Assembly: GCA_041648735.1 (NCBI GenBank)
Contig: JBAZOO010000037.1
Span: forward strand, 1-33,468
Length of the DNA: 33,468 nucleotides
DNA from: JBAZOO01 sp041648735
GTDB lineage: Bacteria; Verrucomicrobiota; Lentisphaeria; Oligosphaerales; CAITYL01
Direction: 5' to 3'
Under the pieces are notes generated by a model, which ran no database searches, was not told the origin of the DNA, and saw only the letters and a list, made by a program, of their open reading frames with translations. This document shows positions 23,225 to 32,600 of the stretch, in pieces; within the stretch, counting starts at the first letter, position 1, and each line of letters opens with the position of its first letter. Made by a program: the position numbers and the translations under genes.

Positions 23225-26200
23225 GACTTCCCAGGAGTAAAACAATTTTGTCGCTCTTAGGCACTGCCCTGCTGTCCGGGACCGCCGCTTCAAACGCTGG
23301 CCAGCCCTTGCCGGGGCTGGTGTATGCGCCGGAAGGCGACGCCATCGTCATCCATAATGGCACGGAATGGAACAACCGTCCGCTCTACTGCGCCCGCCGC
23401 ATCACGGTCGTCTTGGCGGGCGAGCAACCGAGCCTGAATGGGCCGATGGGCATCCTGTATGCGGGCATCGAGCGGAGCGGGACGCGCGTCCTGCTCCAGA
23501 ACTTCGCGAACCGGGTGGCACGCTATCGTCCGGGGCGGATGGAGTGGGAGATGAGCGACCCCCGGTTCCCCGGCATGACCGTGCGGCTGATCGGCACGAC
23601 GCTGGCCGACGCCAACGGCTTCGCGGCGCAACTGAAAGTCGAGGGGGCGCAACCAGGCGACAGCGCCGCGTGGTGTTACTTTCCGCAGCCGGTGGACAAG
23701 GCGGCGGAGGCACAGCGGCGGGCGGATGGATTCCAGGTGGGACATGTTGCAGGCCGGTTTTCCGACCCGGCCGGCAGTTGGGAATCCATCGCCTTCAACG
23801 ATCGCGAAAACCTGGACAAGGCGGCGCCCGGCGCGGCGGCCAACGGCCTGGTCGCGTGGATTCCGCTCCTGAACGGCCGGCCCCAATGCCTGGCGGTCGC
23901 GGACGATGACAACGACCCGTCCGTGAAGCAGCCACTGGATCCGGCCAAGGTAGTGGCGGATCCGGCGCAGGCCTTTGCCGACGGCGTGGCCCGCGCGGAA
24001 GCCGTCGGGAAGCGCGTGGTCGTCGAGACGCCGGATCCCTATTTCAATGCGGGGGTGGCGGCCTCCTGCGCGGCGATGTATGGATTGTATGTGGAGCCGC
24101 ACTTCGTGCATGGAGGAACGGCGTGGCGCATGCAACTGCTGGGCTGGCGGGTGCGCGGCGGCGCGACCGCGTATGGCTGGCATGACCTAGTCCAAACATC
24201 CGTGGCGGATTTCCTGACTTCGCAGGTGAAGGGTTCTCCCAAGGTGTCAACCGACGCCGATGCGTTTGGGTGCGAGCAGAGCGGCAACTCCCGCATGTAT
24301 GGCAGCGGGTATGTCAGCAAGGGGAATGGGTTTTACGGGATGCAGACGCAATTCTTCGACGAAGCCATCCGGGATTGGCGCGCCACCGGCGATGTGGCGT
24401 TTGCCAAGCTGCTGCTGCCCGCCCTGGAACTGCACCTGATCCGTCAAAAGGAATGTTTCGATCCGGACGGCGATGGACTCTATGAAAGCTACATCAACAC
24501 CTGGCCGTCCGATTCCCAGTGGTACAACGGCGGGGGGACGGTGGAGGAATCGGCCTATGTCTATTATGCCCAGCGCGCCGCCGCCGAGATGCAGCGGCTG
24601 GCCGGAAACAATACGGCCGCGGCGCAACACGATGCCGAGGCCGAGCACATCCGCGAATCGCTCGACCGCGTGTTGTGGTTGAAGGATCGGGGGCAATACG
24701 CCGCCTATGTCGAGCAGGGCGGCCACCATCGCGTGCATGACGATGCCTGGGTGTACAGCGAGCATCTGCCCATCGAGGCCGGGCTGGCCACGCCGCTGCA
24801 GGCGTGGCAGGCGATGTATTACACCGACTGGGCGATGGAGAAATACAAGCTCCCATACGGAAGCGAGATGCGCCAGACCTCCAATTGGGCGCCCGGTCAA
24901 TGGAGCATCCGCGAACTGTATCATGGCGACAATTTCGCCATGGCGCTGGGCTATTTTCTTGCCGGACAGGGCGACGACGGCTGGGGGATCCTCCGCAGTG
25001 CGATGCTGGAGAGCATGTATGGCGATGCGGCACCCAAGGCGGGCTACGGCAACGAGGGCAATCTCTTCGGCCAATCCAACATCCGCTCGCCTGGCGGATT
25101 GAGCCGGCCCAACTGCGGCATCGATTTCAATGACATCACCACCATGTTCTGCCGGGCCGTGGTCGAGGGCCTTTTCGGCTATCAGCCGGACTATCCCAAC
25201 GAAATCGTTCGCGTCATGCCGGCCTTCCCGTCGGCCTGGGATCATGCCTCCATCAAGACGCCAGACTATGCGCTCAGTTATAAACGGGAGGCAAACAGCG
25301 ACCGCTACACGGTTTCCCTGACGCGACCCGCCAGGATGCAACTGCGCCTGCCCGTCCGCGCCACGACGGTCAAGGCCGTAATGGTCAACGGCAAAGCCGC
25401 AACTTGGAAGATCGAGCCGTGGGCCGGTTGCGGCATGCTGGAGTTGGCGATTCCAGCCGGAAACACGGCGGAGGTGGCGATCGAACTGGCCGGCCGCGTG
25501 CCGGTGGCCCCGGCGGTCGAGATCACGAAAAAGGTGGGCGAGGCGACGCCCCTGCCGAACGCGATCGACCCGCAGGGGTGCCTCGGAGGGAACGCCCGGC
25601 CGGGGCATCATCTGGCGTTTGCGCGCGTCGAACGCGGCAACGTGCCCTATCTTCAGGCCTACAAAATCCAAGTCACCGACCCTGAGGGCGAAAAGCGTCG
25701 CGCCGAAAAGAACTTGCGCCAAGCCCCGGCGGATGCGCAGTGGCTCACGGTTCCGATGGGCGATCAATTCAATGGCGATATCCGGACGGTCTTCCAGCAG
25801 AAGTACCTTTCACCGCGGCCGGCCACCGTCTCGTGCCGCATCGGCTATGACGGCTGGAGCGCCTGGACCTTCAAGCATTGGGGATTCAAGGTGCCGGAGA
25901 TCAAGCTGGATCGAGTTGCCAGCCTGCTGGATGGGCAGAGGATGCTGAAAACGCCGCAAGGAGCGCGCTTCCTCTGGCCAGGGGAAGGTTCGAACATCGC
26001 CTTCACCAGTCTCTGGGACAACTGGCCGAAATCGGTCACGGTGCCGGTGGGCCAGTCCGGCGATGCGGTCTGGCTGCTGATCTGCGGTTCGACCAACCCC
26101 ATGCAGGGCCGGATCGCCAACGCCGTGATTCGGTTCCACTACGCTGACGGCCGGGACGAATCCCTGGAACTGACCCCGCCCTGGAACTTCTGGTCGCTGT

Positions 26201-26415
26201 GCCGCTTCGGTCCCGCCGACTACGACTCCAAAAAAGACGGTTTCGCCTTGCCCAAGGAAGCTCCCTCGCAGGTGCAGCTTGGCGAAAACTGCCGGGCCAT
26301 GGTGTATGGATGGAAGCTGCGCCCCGGCGCGGTTCTGAAGACCGTGACGCTGGAGACCGTTTCCCAAGAGGTGGTCATCGGCCTGGTGGGCGTGAGCATG
26401 ATGAATCCGAAGTGA
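23221..26415 (+). CDS. secreted DUF4450-family protein, probable (alpha/alpha)6 glycoside hydrolase
   Basis: The 1064-residue protein has a short signal peptide (about 1-26). The N-terminal YAPEGDAIVIHNGTEWNNRPLY and ARYRPGRMEWEMSDPRFPG patterns fit the DUF4450 family of polysaccharide-utilisation loci. From about 270 to 720 a helical toroid-like region follows (DADAFGCEQSGNSRMYG, GDGLYESYINTWPSD, GGGTVEESAYVYY, HDDAWVYSEHLPIE), with many acidic residues that could be catalytic. A beta-rich C-terminal part from about 760 ends the protein. The start overlaps the fucosidase stop by four bases, so the two are translationally coupled and probably act on the same glycan. Exact reaction unknown. 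Confidence 0.8.
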   Translation: MRLPRSKTILSLLGTALLSGTAASNAGQPLPGLVYAPEGDAIVIHNGTEWNNRPLYCARRITVVLAGEQPSLNGPMGILYAGIERSGTRVLLQNFANRVARYRPGRMEWEMSDPRFPGMTVRLIGTTLADANGFAAQLKVEGAQPGDSAAWCYFPQPVDKAAEAQRRADGFQVGHVAGRFSDPAGSWESIAFNDRENLDKAAPGAAANGLVAWIPLLNGRPQCLAVADDDNDPSVKQPLDPAKVVADPAQAFADGVARAEAVGKRVVVETPDPYFNAGVAASCAAMYGLYVEPHFVHGGTAWRMQLLGWRVRGGATAYGWHDLVQTSVADFLTSQVKGSPKVSTDADAFGCEQSGNSRMYGSGYVSKGNGFYGMQTQFFDEAIRDWRATGDVAFAKLLLPALELHLIRQKECFDPDGDGLYESYINTWPSDSQWYNGGGTVEESAYVYYAQRAAAEMQRLAGNNTAAAQHDAEAEHIRESLDRVLWLKDRGQYAAYVEQGGHHRVHDDAWVYSEHLPIEAGLATPLQAWQAMYYTDWAMEKYKLPYGSEMRQTSNWAPGQWSIRELYHGDNFAMALGYFLAGQGDDGWGILRSAMLESMYGDAAPKAGYGNEGNLFGQSNIRSPGGLSRPNCGIDFNDITTMFCRAVVEGLFGYQPDYPNEIVRVMPAFPSAWDHASIKTPDYALSYKREANSDRYTVSLTRPARMQLRLPVRATTVKAVMVNGKAATWKIEPWAGCGMLELAIPAGNTAEVAIELAGRVPVAPAVEITKKVGEATPLPNAIDPQGCLGGNARPGHHLAFARVERGNVPYLQAYKIQVTDPEGEKRRAEKNLRQAPADAQWLTVPMGDQFNGDIRTVFQQKYLSPRPATVSCRIGYDGWSAWTFKHWGFKVPEIKLDRVASLLDGQRMLKTPQGARFLWPGEGSNIAFTSLWDNWPKSVTVPVGQSGDAVWLLICGSTNPMQGRIANAVIRFHYADGRDESLELTPPWNFWSLCRFGPADYDSKKDGFALPKEAPSQVQLGENCRAMVYGWKLRPGAVLKTVTLETVSQEVVIGLVGVSMMNPK

Positions 26416-26460
26416 GGGAATCCCTCCCTGCGTGGCGCGGAAAGTGGCGGCACCGTCCCC

Positions 26461-27238
26461 GGTGCCCCAGGAACAGGCGAGGCTCCTCGCGCTCGCGCTC
26501 GCGCTCGCGCTCGCACTCGAAACTCGCGGGCAACGGTCGCCGCCCGGCTCGGTTTCCCCGTGCGCGTTCCATTTCAAGAAGCTTGGGGACGAGAAGCTTG
26601 AGAAGCTTGGGGACGGGTGAGTGGTGCTCCCCGGTGCCCCCAGGAACAGGCGAGGCTCCTCGCGCTCGCGCTCGCGCTCGCACTCGAAACTCGCGGGCAA
26701 CGGTCGCCGCCCGGCTCGGTTTCCCGTGCGCGTTCCATTTCAAGAAGCTTGGGGACGGGTGAGTGGTGCTCTCCGGTGCCCCAGGAACAGGCGAGGCTCC
26801 TCGCGCTCGCGCTCGCGCTCGCGCTCGCACTCGAAACTCGCGGGCAACGGTCGCCGCCCGGCTCGGTTTCCCGTGCGCGTTCCATTTCAAGAAGCTTGGG
26901 GACGAGAAGCTTGAGAAGCTTGGGGACGGGTGAGTGGTGCTCCCCGGTGCCCCAAGGAACAGGCGAGGCTCCTCGCGCTCGCGCTCGCGCTCGCACTCGA
27001 AACTCGCGGGCAACGGTTGCCGCCCGGCTCGGTTTCCCGTGCGCGTTCCATTTCAAGAAGCTTGGGGACGGGTGAGAAGCTTGGGGACGGGTGAGTGGTG
27101 CTCTCCGGTGCCCCCAGGACCAGGCGAGGCTCCTCGCGCTCGCGCTCGCACTCGAAACTCGCGGGCAACGGTCGCCGCCCGGCTCGGTTTCCCGTGCGCG
27201 TTCCATTTCAAGAAGCTTGGGGACGGGTGAGTGGTGCT
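26461..27238. repeat. five-unit tandem repeat (VNTR-like), 130-172 bases per unit
   Basis: Units start at 26461, 26633, 26775, 26946 and 27107, each with GGTGCCCC..., a run of GCTCGC hexamers, ACTCGAAACTCGCGGGCAAC, a CCCGGCTCGGTTTCC segment and GAAGCTTGGGGACGGGTGAG. Length differs by the number of GCTCGC hexamers and of GAAGCTTG sub-units. Open frames on both strands are low-complexity and not believable proteins. It begins 45 bases after the DUF4450 gene and ends exactly where the truncated Fic gene begins. Confidence 0.9.
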
Positions 27239-28043
27239 TCTCGATGCCACCCGGAACCACCACCTTCCACTCACCGTCGCCAGGATCAAGGGCTGGCAGG
27301 CCGCGCTGTTTCCAGCCGGCTATTCCGGCCTGACCAAAATCACGGCCGGGGAATTCCGGAAAAGCCGCGCGCCGATGCAGGTGGTTTCCGGGCCGGTCGG
27401 CAGAGAACAAGTTCACGATGAGGCTCCGCCGTCCGACCGTGTTCCCGTTGAGATCAAGACCTTTTTTGCCTGGTGGAAAGCTTCAGGCGATCAACTGGAC
27501 GGACTGGTGCGCGCCGCCGTGGCCCATTTCTGGTTTGTGACCATTCACCCCTTCGAAGACGGCAACGGGCGGGTCGCCCGGGCCATTGCGGACATGGCCC
27601 TGGCCCAGGATGAAAACACGGGCTGCCGGCTCTACAGCATGTCGGCCCAGATCAACACAGAGCGCGACGCGTATTACCGCGAACTGGAGAAAGCCCAGCG
27701 CGGAGACGGCAACATCACCGGCTGGATACTCTGGTTCCTCACCTGCCTGGAACGGGCCGTCACCCGTTCCGAAGAACAGGTCCGCATGGCCGTGAAAAAG
27801 GCCGAGGTCTGGCGGTCCCTTGCCGCGACGCCCATGAACACACGTCAACGCAAGGCCGTGAATCGCCTGCTGGACGGCGGCCCCGACGGTTTCGAGGGGG
27901 GCCTGACAAACCGGAAATACCGGGCCATGACCGCAACCACGCCGGAAACGGCCAAGCGCGACCTCGCGCAACTGGTCGGGCTCGGCATCCTCGTCCGCGC
28001 CCCTGGCGGCGGCAGAAGCGTCCGGTACAGCCTCAACCTGTGA
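27231..28043 (+). pseudogene. Fic-family protein lacking its N-terminus
   Basis: The frame encodes LDATRNHHLPLT, ALFPAGYSGLTKI, MQVVSGPVGRE and the Fic motif HPFEDGNGR at about 106-114, followed by a winged-helix-like tail (TPETAKRDLAQLVGLGILVR). Full-length proteins of this type begin with an N-terminal DUF4172-like region, and their inhibitory motif lies there or nearby. Here the only starts (GTG 27231) lie inside the tandem repeat and about 100 N-terminal residues are missing. The catalytic motif is intact, so a product, if made, might be an unrestrained enzyme. A dead remnant is more likely. No upstream ribosome site is convincing. Confidence 0.8.
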
Positions 28044-28160
28044 ACGGACAGGAATGTGGATTCATGCGGGATTCAACGTTGAATGATGGACGTCGCGCTT
28101 TCGCTATACGCCCCCTCCCCACGCACCCCGCCAAAACGGGCGAAGCCCCGAATGTCGCGA

Positions 28161-28258
28161 TTACGCAAAAAGTCAATAAAATACGCAAAATGGATGTAGA
28201 CAGGCGCGGATTTGCGCGGTATCTTCTGGAGTAGTGGGCAGGAATGCCCAGACATTCC
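28161..28258 (+). promoter_or_regulatory. regulatory module copy 4: paired CGCAAAA sites, promoter, 5'-UTR hairpin
   Basis: CGCAAAA words 20 bases apart lie within 28161-28193. TAGACA (28197-28202), 17 bases and TATCTT (28220-28225) follow. GGAATG/CATTCC (28241-28258) forms the leader hairpin. It precedes the PEP-CTERM gene at 28472 and may also drive transcription toward the GH106-like gene. Confidence 0.75.
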
Positions 28259-28333
28259 GGCATGGCGCGGCACATCGGCGTTCAACAGAAGACGCAAAGA
28301 CGCGGAGAAAACCGGGCGAAAGGAGGTGAAGCC

Positions 28334-28357
28334 ATGGCATTTGGTGGCGCGGTGTAG
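28334..28357 (+). other. possible seven-codon leader frame, second copy
   Basis: Same AAAGGAGGTG, ATG and MAFGGAV frame as at 20512-20535, unchanged. Conservation here may simply reflect recent duplication of the whole cassette. Confidence 0.35.
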
Positions 28358-28471
28358 GCGCGCCTGACAGAGTTCACGCGGGCGCCGTGACGAGAGGCTG
28401 GACGGCACCCCGCCCGGTTGTGGAAGCAGCCTCGGCAAAACATGGCTTGGTTCATCCAGAAGGAGATTCGC

Positions 28472-29152
28472 ATGCAGACTTCAATTCATCACAGCAACAT
28501 TTATTCCCCCGGGTCGACCGGCCCCGTGGAATCAAAATTCCTGTCGGTCACACGGCTGGTCGGGATTCTGGCGGGTTTGGTGGTTGCGGGAGCCATGCCC
28601 TGCGCAAGCAATGCGGCAATCATTTCATATGACGGCGGCGGCTCTGCTGTAGCATACGATTGGAATGGCGCTATCCCAGTCACGATCGGAGCGAATTCCA
28701 TTACCGTTACGTCCCTGGGCGTCATGGATGTCGGCGGCGACGGCTTTGAAGGCACACAAACCGCCTATATCGCGCCATATTCAGGTGGGGTAGAATGGTC
28801 GGTCTCAGCCAACGTGACCAGTTCGGATACCCTCATCGGCAACTATCGTTACGTCTCGATCACACCTTTTGTGATGGAAGCGAATACAACCTATTTCGTG
28901 GGCGCTCGGTTGACCGGCGGCACCAGCTTTATACGAGACGATAGCACACCGAGGTTTACGCCCGGTGACGGGGTCTCCGCAATCGGGGCTTCCTGGTTCA
29001 ATAACGACAACCCGCCCTCCACCCTCACACCCAATAATTATGGTAATAGTGGTGTAAGCTGGGCACCGGGCAATGCCTTGGTCGTTCCCGAGCCGGCGGC
29101 GCTGGCGCTGCTGCTCCTCGGCGGCGTCGGGCTGCTCCGTCGGCACCGGTGA
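28472..29152 (+). CDS. secreted PEP-CTERM-type protein, unknown function, second
   Basis: The 226-residue protein starts at ATG 28472 with AAGGAG seven bases upstream. The first residues MQTSIH are shared with the protein at 20650, but the signal peptide core (VGILAGLVVAGAMPCASNAA, about 30-49) and the mature domain are different. The domain is strand-rich (SITVTSLGVMDVGGDGFEGT, TTYFVGARLTGGTSF), of the type often annotated as DUF4082-like. That family name is only a guess. The C-terminal VPEP...LLLLGG...LLRRHR tail is identical at DNA level over 53 bases with the other gene (29087-29139 and 21286-21338). Confidence 0.85.
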   Translation: MQTSIHHSNIYSPGSTGPVESKFLSVTRLVGILAGLVVAGAMPCASNAAIISYDGGGSAVAYDWNGAIPVTIGANSITVTSLGVMDVGGDGFEGTQTAYIAPYSGGVEWSVSANVTSSDTLIGNYRYVSITPFVMEANTTYFVGARLTGGTSFIRDDSTPRFTPGDGVSAIGASWFNNDNPPSTLTPNNYGNSGVSWAPGNALVVPEPAALALLLLGGVGLLRRHR

Positions 29153-29268
29153 CCTGCCGTCCAGGCATCCCTTGGATCCTGCCGTTCCCGTTCGGCGTGA
29201 TCGAAAGGCCGTTCCTCGGCTGGCGCGGCCCTGACGGACAAACAATCCGGCAGGGCCGCGAAAGTGAA

Positions 29269-29455
29269 TGCGCTTGGGGACAGGGGAAAAACGCCCCCCG
29301 CTGGAGTTCACACTTTAGCGTGGGACCTGCCGTCCAGCCAAAAAACTCGCAGGGTGGAAGGTGGGCCGTCCAGAGGAAACGCCACCGCCACCAAGCAGCC
29401 GCACGCTGAAGTGTGGGACCTGCCGTCCAGCCAAAAAACTCGCAGGGCGGAAGGT
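29269..29455. repeat. interspersed non-coding repeat, copy B
   Basis: Positions 29269-29428 match 18957-19126. The sub-unit GGGACCTGCCGTCCAGCC plus AAAAAACTCGCAGGGCGGAA occurs twice in tandem here (about 29321-29360 and 29416-29455). No gene is supported between 29153 and 29516. Confidence 0.75.
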
Positions 29456-29516
29456 GTCCAACCCGAGCCGTGAAATCCGTGGACAATACTTCGCGCCATT
29501 TGCGGACAAAAAAGGC

Positions 29517-29560
29517 ATGAAACGCAAGCCCCATTCACGCTGATCGAGCGGTTGGTGGCG
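29517..29560 (+). pseudogene. fragment of a prepilin-like gene start
   Basis: ATGAAACGCAAG followed by CCCATTCACGCTGATCGAGC matches the first 35 bases of the prepilin-like gene at 19242, with three bases lost and later changes. Similarity ends within about 45 bases. The reading frame is broken, so no prepilin product is made. It follows interspersed repeat copy B just as the intact gene follows copy A, so this is a duplicated and decayed locus. Confidence 0.7.
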
Positions 29561-29564
29561 ACAC

Positions 29565-29602
29565 TCCCCCCGTCCGATCCGCCCCCTGAAATCAAAATCC
29601 CT
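29565..29602. repeat. short dispersed repeat before the GH106-like gene
   Basis: The stretch with CCCCCCGTCCGATCCGCCCC and then CTGAAA.CAAAAT.CCT recurs at 33345-33382 with only two or three changes. Both copies lie 30-70 bases before a probable gene start (29631 and 33449), so it may carry a control site. Confidence 0.65.
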
Positions 29603-29630
29603 CTCCGTCGGCAGTCCGTTCCAAAGCCCC

Positions 29631-32600
29631 ATGCTCTATCCCAAATCCCACTCCCGCGCTCTCGATCCCGCGCTCTTCGCCAACCCGTCCGCCGAATACC
29701 GTGGCGCGCCGTTCTGGGCCTGGAACAACAAGCTGGACCGCGACCAGCTTTTCCGCCAGATCGCCGGCTTCCAGGAAATGGGGTTCGGCGGCTTCCATAT
29801 CCATCCGCGCACCGGCCTCGGGACGCCGTACCTTGGCGGCGAATTCATGGATCTCGTGCGGCTTTGCACGGAAGAGGCGCGGCGGCGCGGCATGTTGTCC
29901 TGGCTCTACGACGAAGACCGCTGGCCGTCTGGCTTTGCCGGCGGCCTGGTCACCGCCGAGGAACGGTTCCGCGCGCGGCACCTGCTCTTTACGCCGGTTG
30001 CCAACGCGGATTGGAAACCCCAGCCGGGAACCGGCGCCGGGGCGGCGGCCGGCGCCCGCACCGGCAAGGGGACGCTTCTGGGGCGCTACGACGTGCGGCT
30101 TGAGAATGGCCGACTGGCCCATTACCGCCTTCTCGCCGCGCAGGAAACTCCCGCCGCAACGGCCGACGTCTGGTTTGCCTATCTCGAAACCGCCGAGCCC
30201 GCCGCGTGGTTCAACCACCAGACGTATGTGGACACGCTCAACAAGGCGGCGATGGAACGTTTCGTCGCGGTGACGCACGAACGCTACGCGGCGGCCGTGG
30301 GAAAATTCTTCGGCGGCGTCATCCCGGCGATTTTCACGGATGAACCGCAGTTCACCCACAAACAGACGTTGCGGCACGCGGAAGAAAGGCGCGACCTGAT
30401 CATTCCGTTCACCGATGATTTGCCCGCGACGTATGAGGCCGCCTATGGGCAAAAGCTGGTGGAGCATTTGCCGGAAATCTTCTGGGAATTGCCCGGCGGC
30501 CGGACATCGCTGGCGCGGTACCGCTATCATGACCATGTGTGCGAACGGTTTGCCGCCGCTTTTGCGGATACGGTGGGCGGCTGGTGCGCGGCGCATGGCC
30601 TGTTGCTCGCCGGCCACATGATGGAAGAGCCGACCTTGCAATCGCAGACCGCGGCGCTGGGCGAGGCGATGCGCTCCTACCGTTCCTTTCAACTGCCGGG
30701 CATCGACATGCTTTGCGACTGGCATGAATACAACACGGCCAAGCAGGCGCAAAGCGCCGCGCGCCAATACGGGCGCCCCGGCGTGCTCAGCGAGCTCTAC
30801 GGCATCACCAATTGGGAATTCGATTTCATCGGCCACAAGGCGCAGGGCGACTGGCAGGCCGCGCTGGGGGTGACGGTGCGCGTGCCGCATCTGGCGCTGG
30901 TCTCGATGGCCGGCGAATCCAAGCGCGATTATCCCGCCAGCATCAGCTACCAATCGCCCTGGCATCGGGAGTATCCGCTCATCGAGGACCACTTCGCCCG
31001 CGTGAACGCCGCCCTCACCCGGGGCCGCCCGCTGGTCCACGTCGGCGTCATTCACCCGATCGAGTCCTGCTGGCTCTGCTTCGGGCCGGCCGACCAGACC
31101 CAGACGGAGCGCGAAGAGCGCGAAACGTATTTCAAGGACCTCACCGACTGGCTGCTTTTCGGCCTCCTGGACTTCGATTTCATCTGCGAATCACTGCTCC
31201 CCTCGCAAACGCCGCGCGTCCAAGGCCAGCGTCTCCACGTCGGCGAAATGGCCTACCAGTCCATTCTCGTGCCCGGCCTGCGGACCATCCGTTCCACCAC
31301 CCTGGCGCAACTGGAGACGTTCGCCGCGGCCGGCGGCGACGTGATTTTTGCCGGCGAAATCCCCACGCTCGTGGACGCGGCTCCGAGCGCGCGGGCGCAA
31401 GCGCTCGCCGCGCGGTGCCGGACGATCCCGTTCACCCGCCGCCGCGTCCTCGAAGCCGTCGAGAGCCGCCGCGAAGTCGAGGTGCGCCTGCCCGACGGCC
31501 GCCGCCCCGATGCCCTGCTCCACCAAATCCGCGCCGACGGCGTCCGGCGTTACGTTTTCTTTTGCAACACCAACCGCAAACAGGGCTTCGAGCGCGCCGC
31601 CATCCGCTTCGGTGGCCGCTGGAGCGCCGTCCACCTCGACACGCTCACCGGCCGCCGGGAACCGCTCGCGACGGCCGACAATGGCGCGGACACGGGGCTC
31701 GACTGGGATTTCCCCCCGCACGGCAGCCTGCTCCTCGAACTCAGCCCGGCGGAAGCGGCGCCCGCCGTCCCGGCGCCACCACCCGCCCCGGCGCGGCGCT
31801 GGAAAGAAGTGGCGCGGCTCGAAGACCCCGTGCCGGTCACGCTCTCGGAACCGAATGTCTTGCTTCTGGACCAGGCGCTTTATCGCATCAATGCCGGTGA
31901 ATGGCGCGGGATGGAAGAATTGCTGCGCATCGAGAACCTCGTCCGCAACCAATTGGGCCTGCCGCCGAAAGGCGGCGCCATCGCCCAGCCGTGGACGGAT
32001 GCCGCGCCGACGCCCGTGGTTGGGCAGTTGGAATTGAAATTCGCCGTCCAGTGCGCCGTCGCGGTGGCGGCGCCAATGCTCGCGCTGGAAGAACCGGACA
32101 GGGTGGAAATCGTCCTCGACGGCCAGCGCGTGCCCGGCGGCGGAGAGCGCGCAAAAGGCTGGTTCGTGGACGAGGCCATCAAGACCCTGCCGCTTCCGCC
32201 CCTCTCCGCCGGAACCCACAACCTCATCCTGCGCATTGGGTTCACGCGGAAAACGAACGGCGAGTGGTGCTATCTGCTGGGCGATTTCGGGGTCGAAGTC
32301 CGTGGCCGCCACGCGCGGATCATCGCTCCGGTGCGCGAGCTGGCGTGGGGCGACTGGACGCGGCAGGGGCTTCCCTTCTACGCCGGCAATGTCACCTATC
32401 GCGCCGCGCTCCGCGTTTCCCGCGAAGAAGCCGTGGCGGTCTCCTTTCCCGGATTCAAGGCGCCGTTGCTCTCCCTGGCGCTCGCTGGACGGGACTGCGC
32501 CAAGGTCGCCTTCGCCCCGTTCCGCGCCGAGCTTGGCCGCCTCGCCCCGGGCGAACACCGGCTCGACATCACCGCCTACGGCAATCGCGTGAACGCCTTC

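Larger units (their letters stand above)
28085..28491 (+). repeat. promoter and signal-peptide cassette, copy B
   Basis: This copy matches 20261-20669 almost base for base over about 407 bases. Differences include a lost G in the hairpin region (near 28260) and a few changes near the operator. It ends just after the first codons of the PEP-CTERM gene at 28472, after which the two loci have no visible similarity until the sorting tail. Confidence 0.9.

Noticed and set aside
26432..27230. Low-complexity proteins (ALALALALE, FKKLGDG) in the tandem repeat
   Set aside because: They follow the hexamer and repeat period, occur on both strands and lack ribosome sites.
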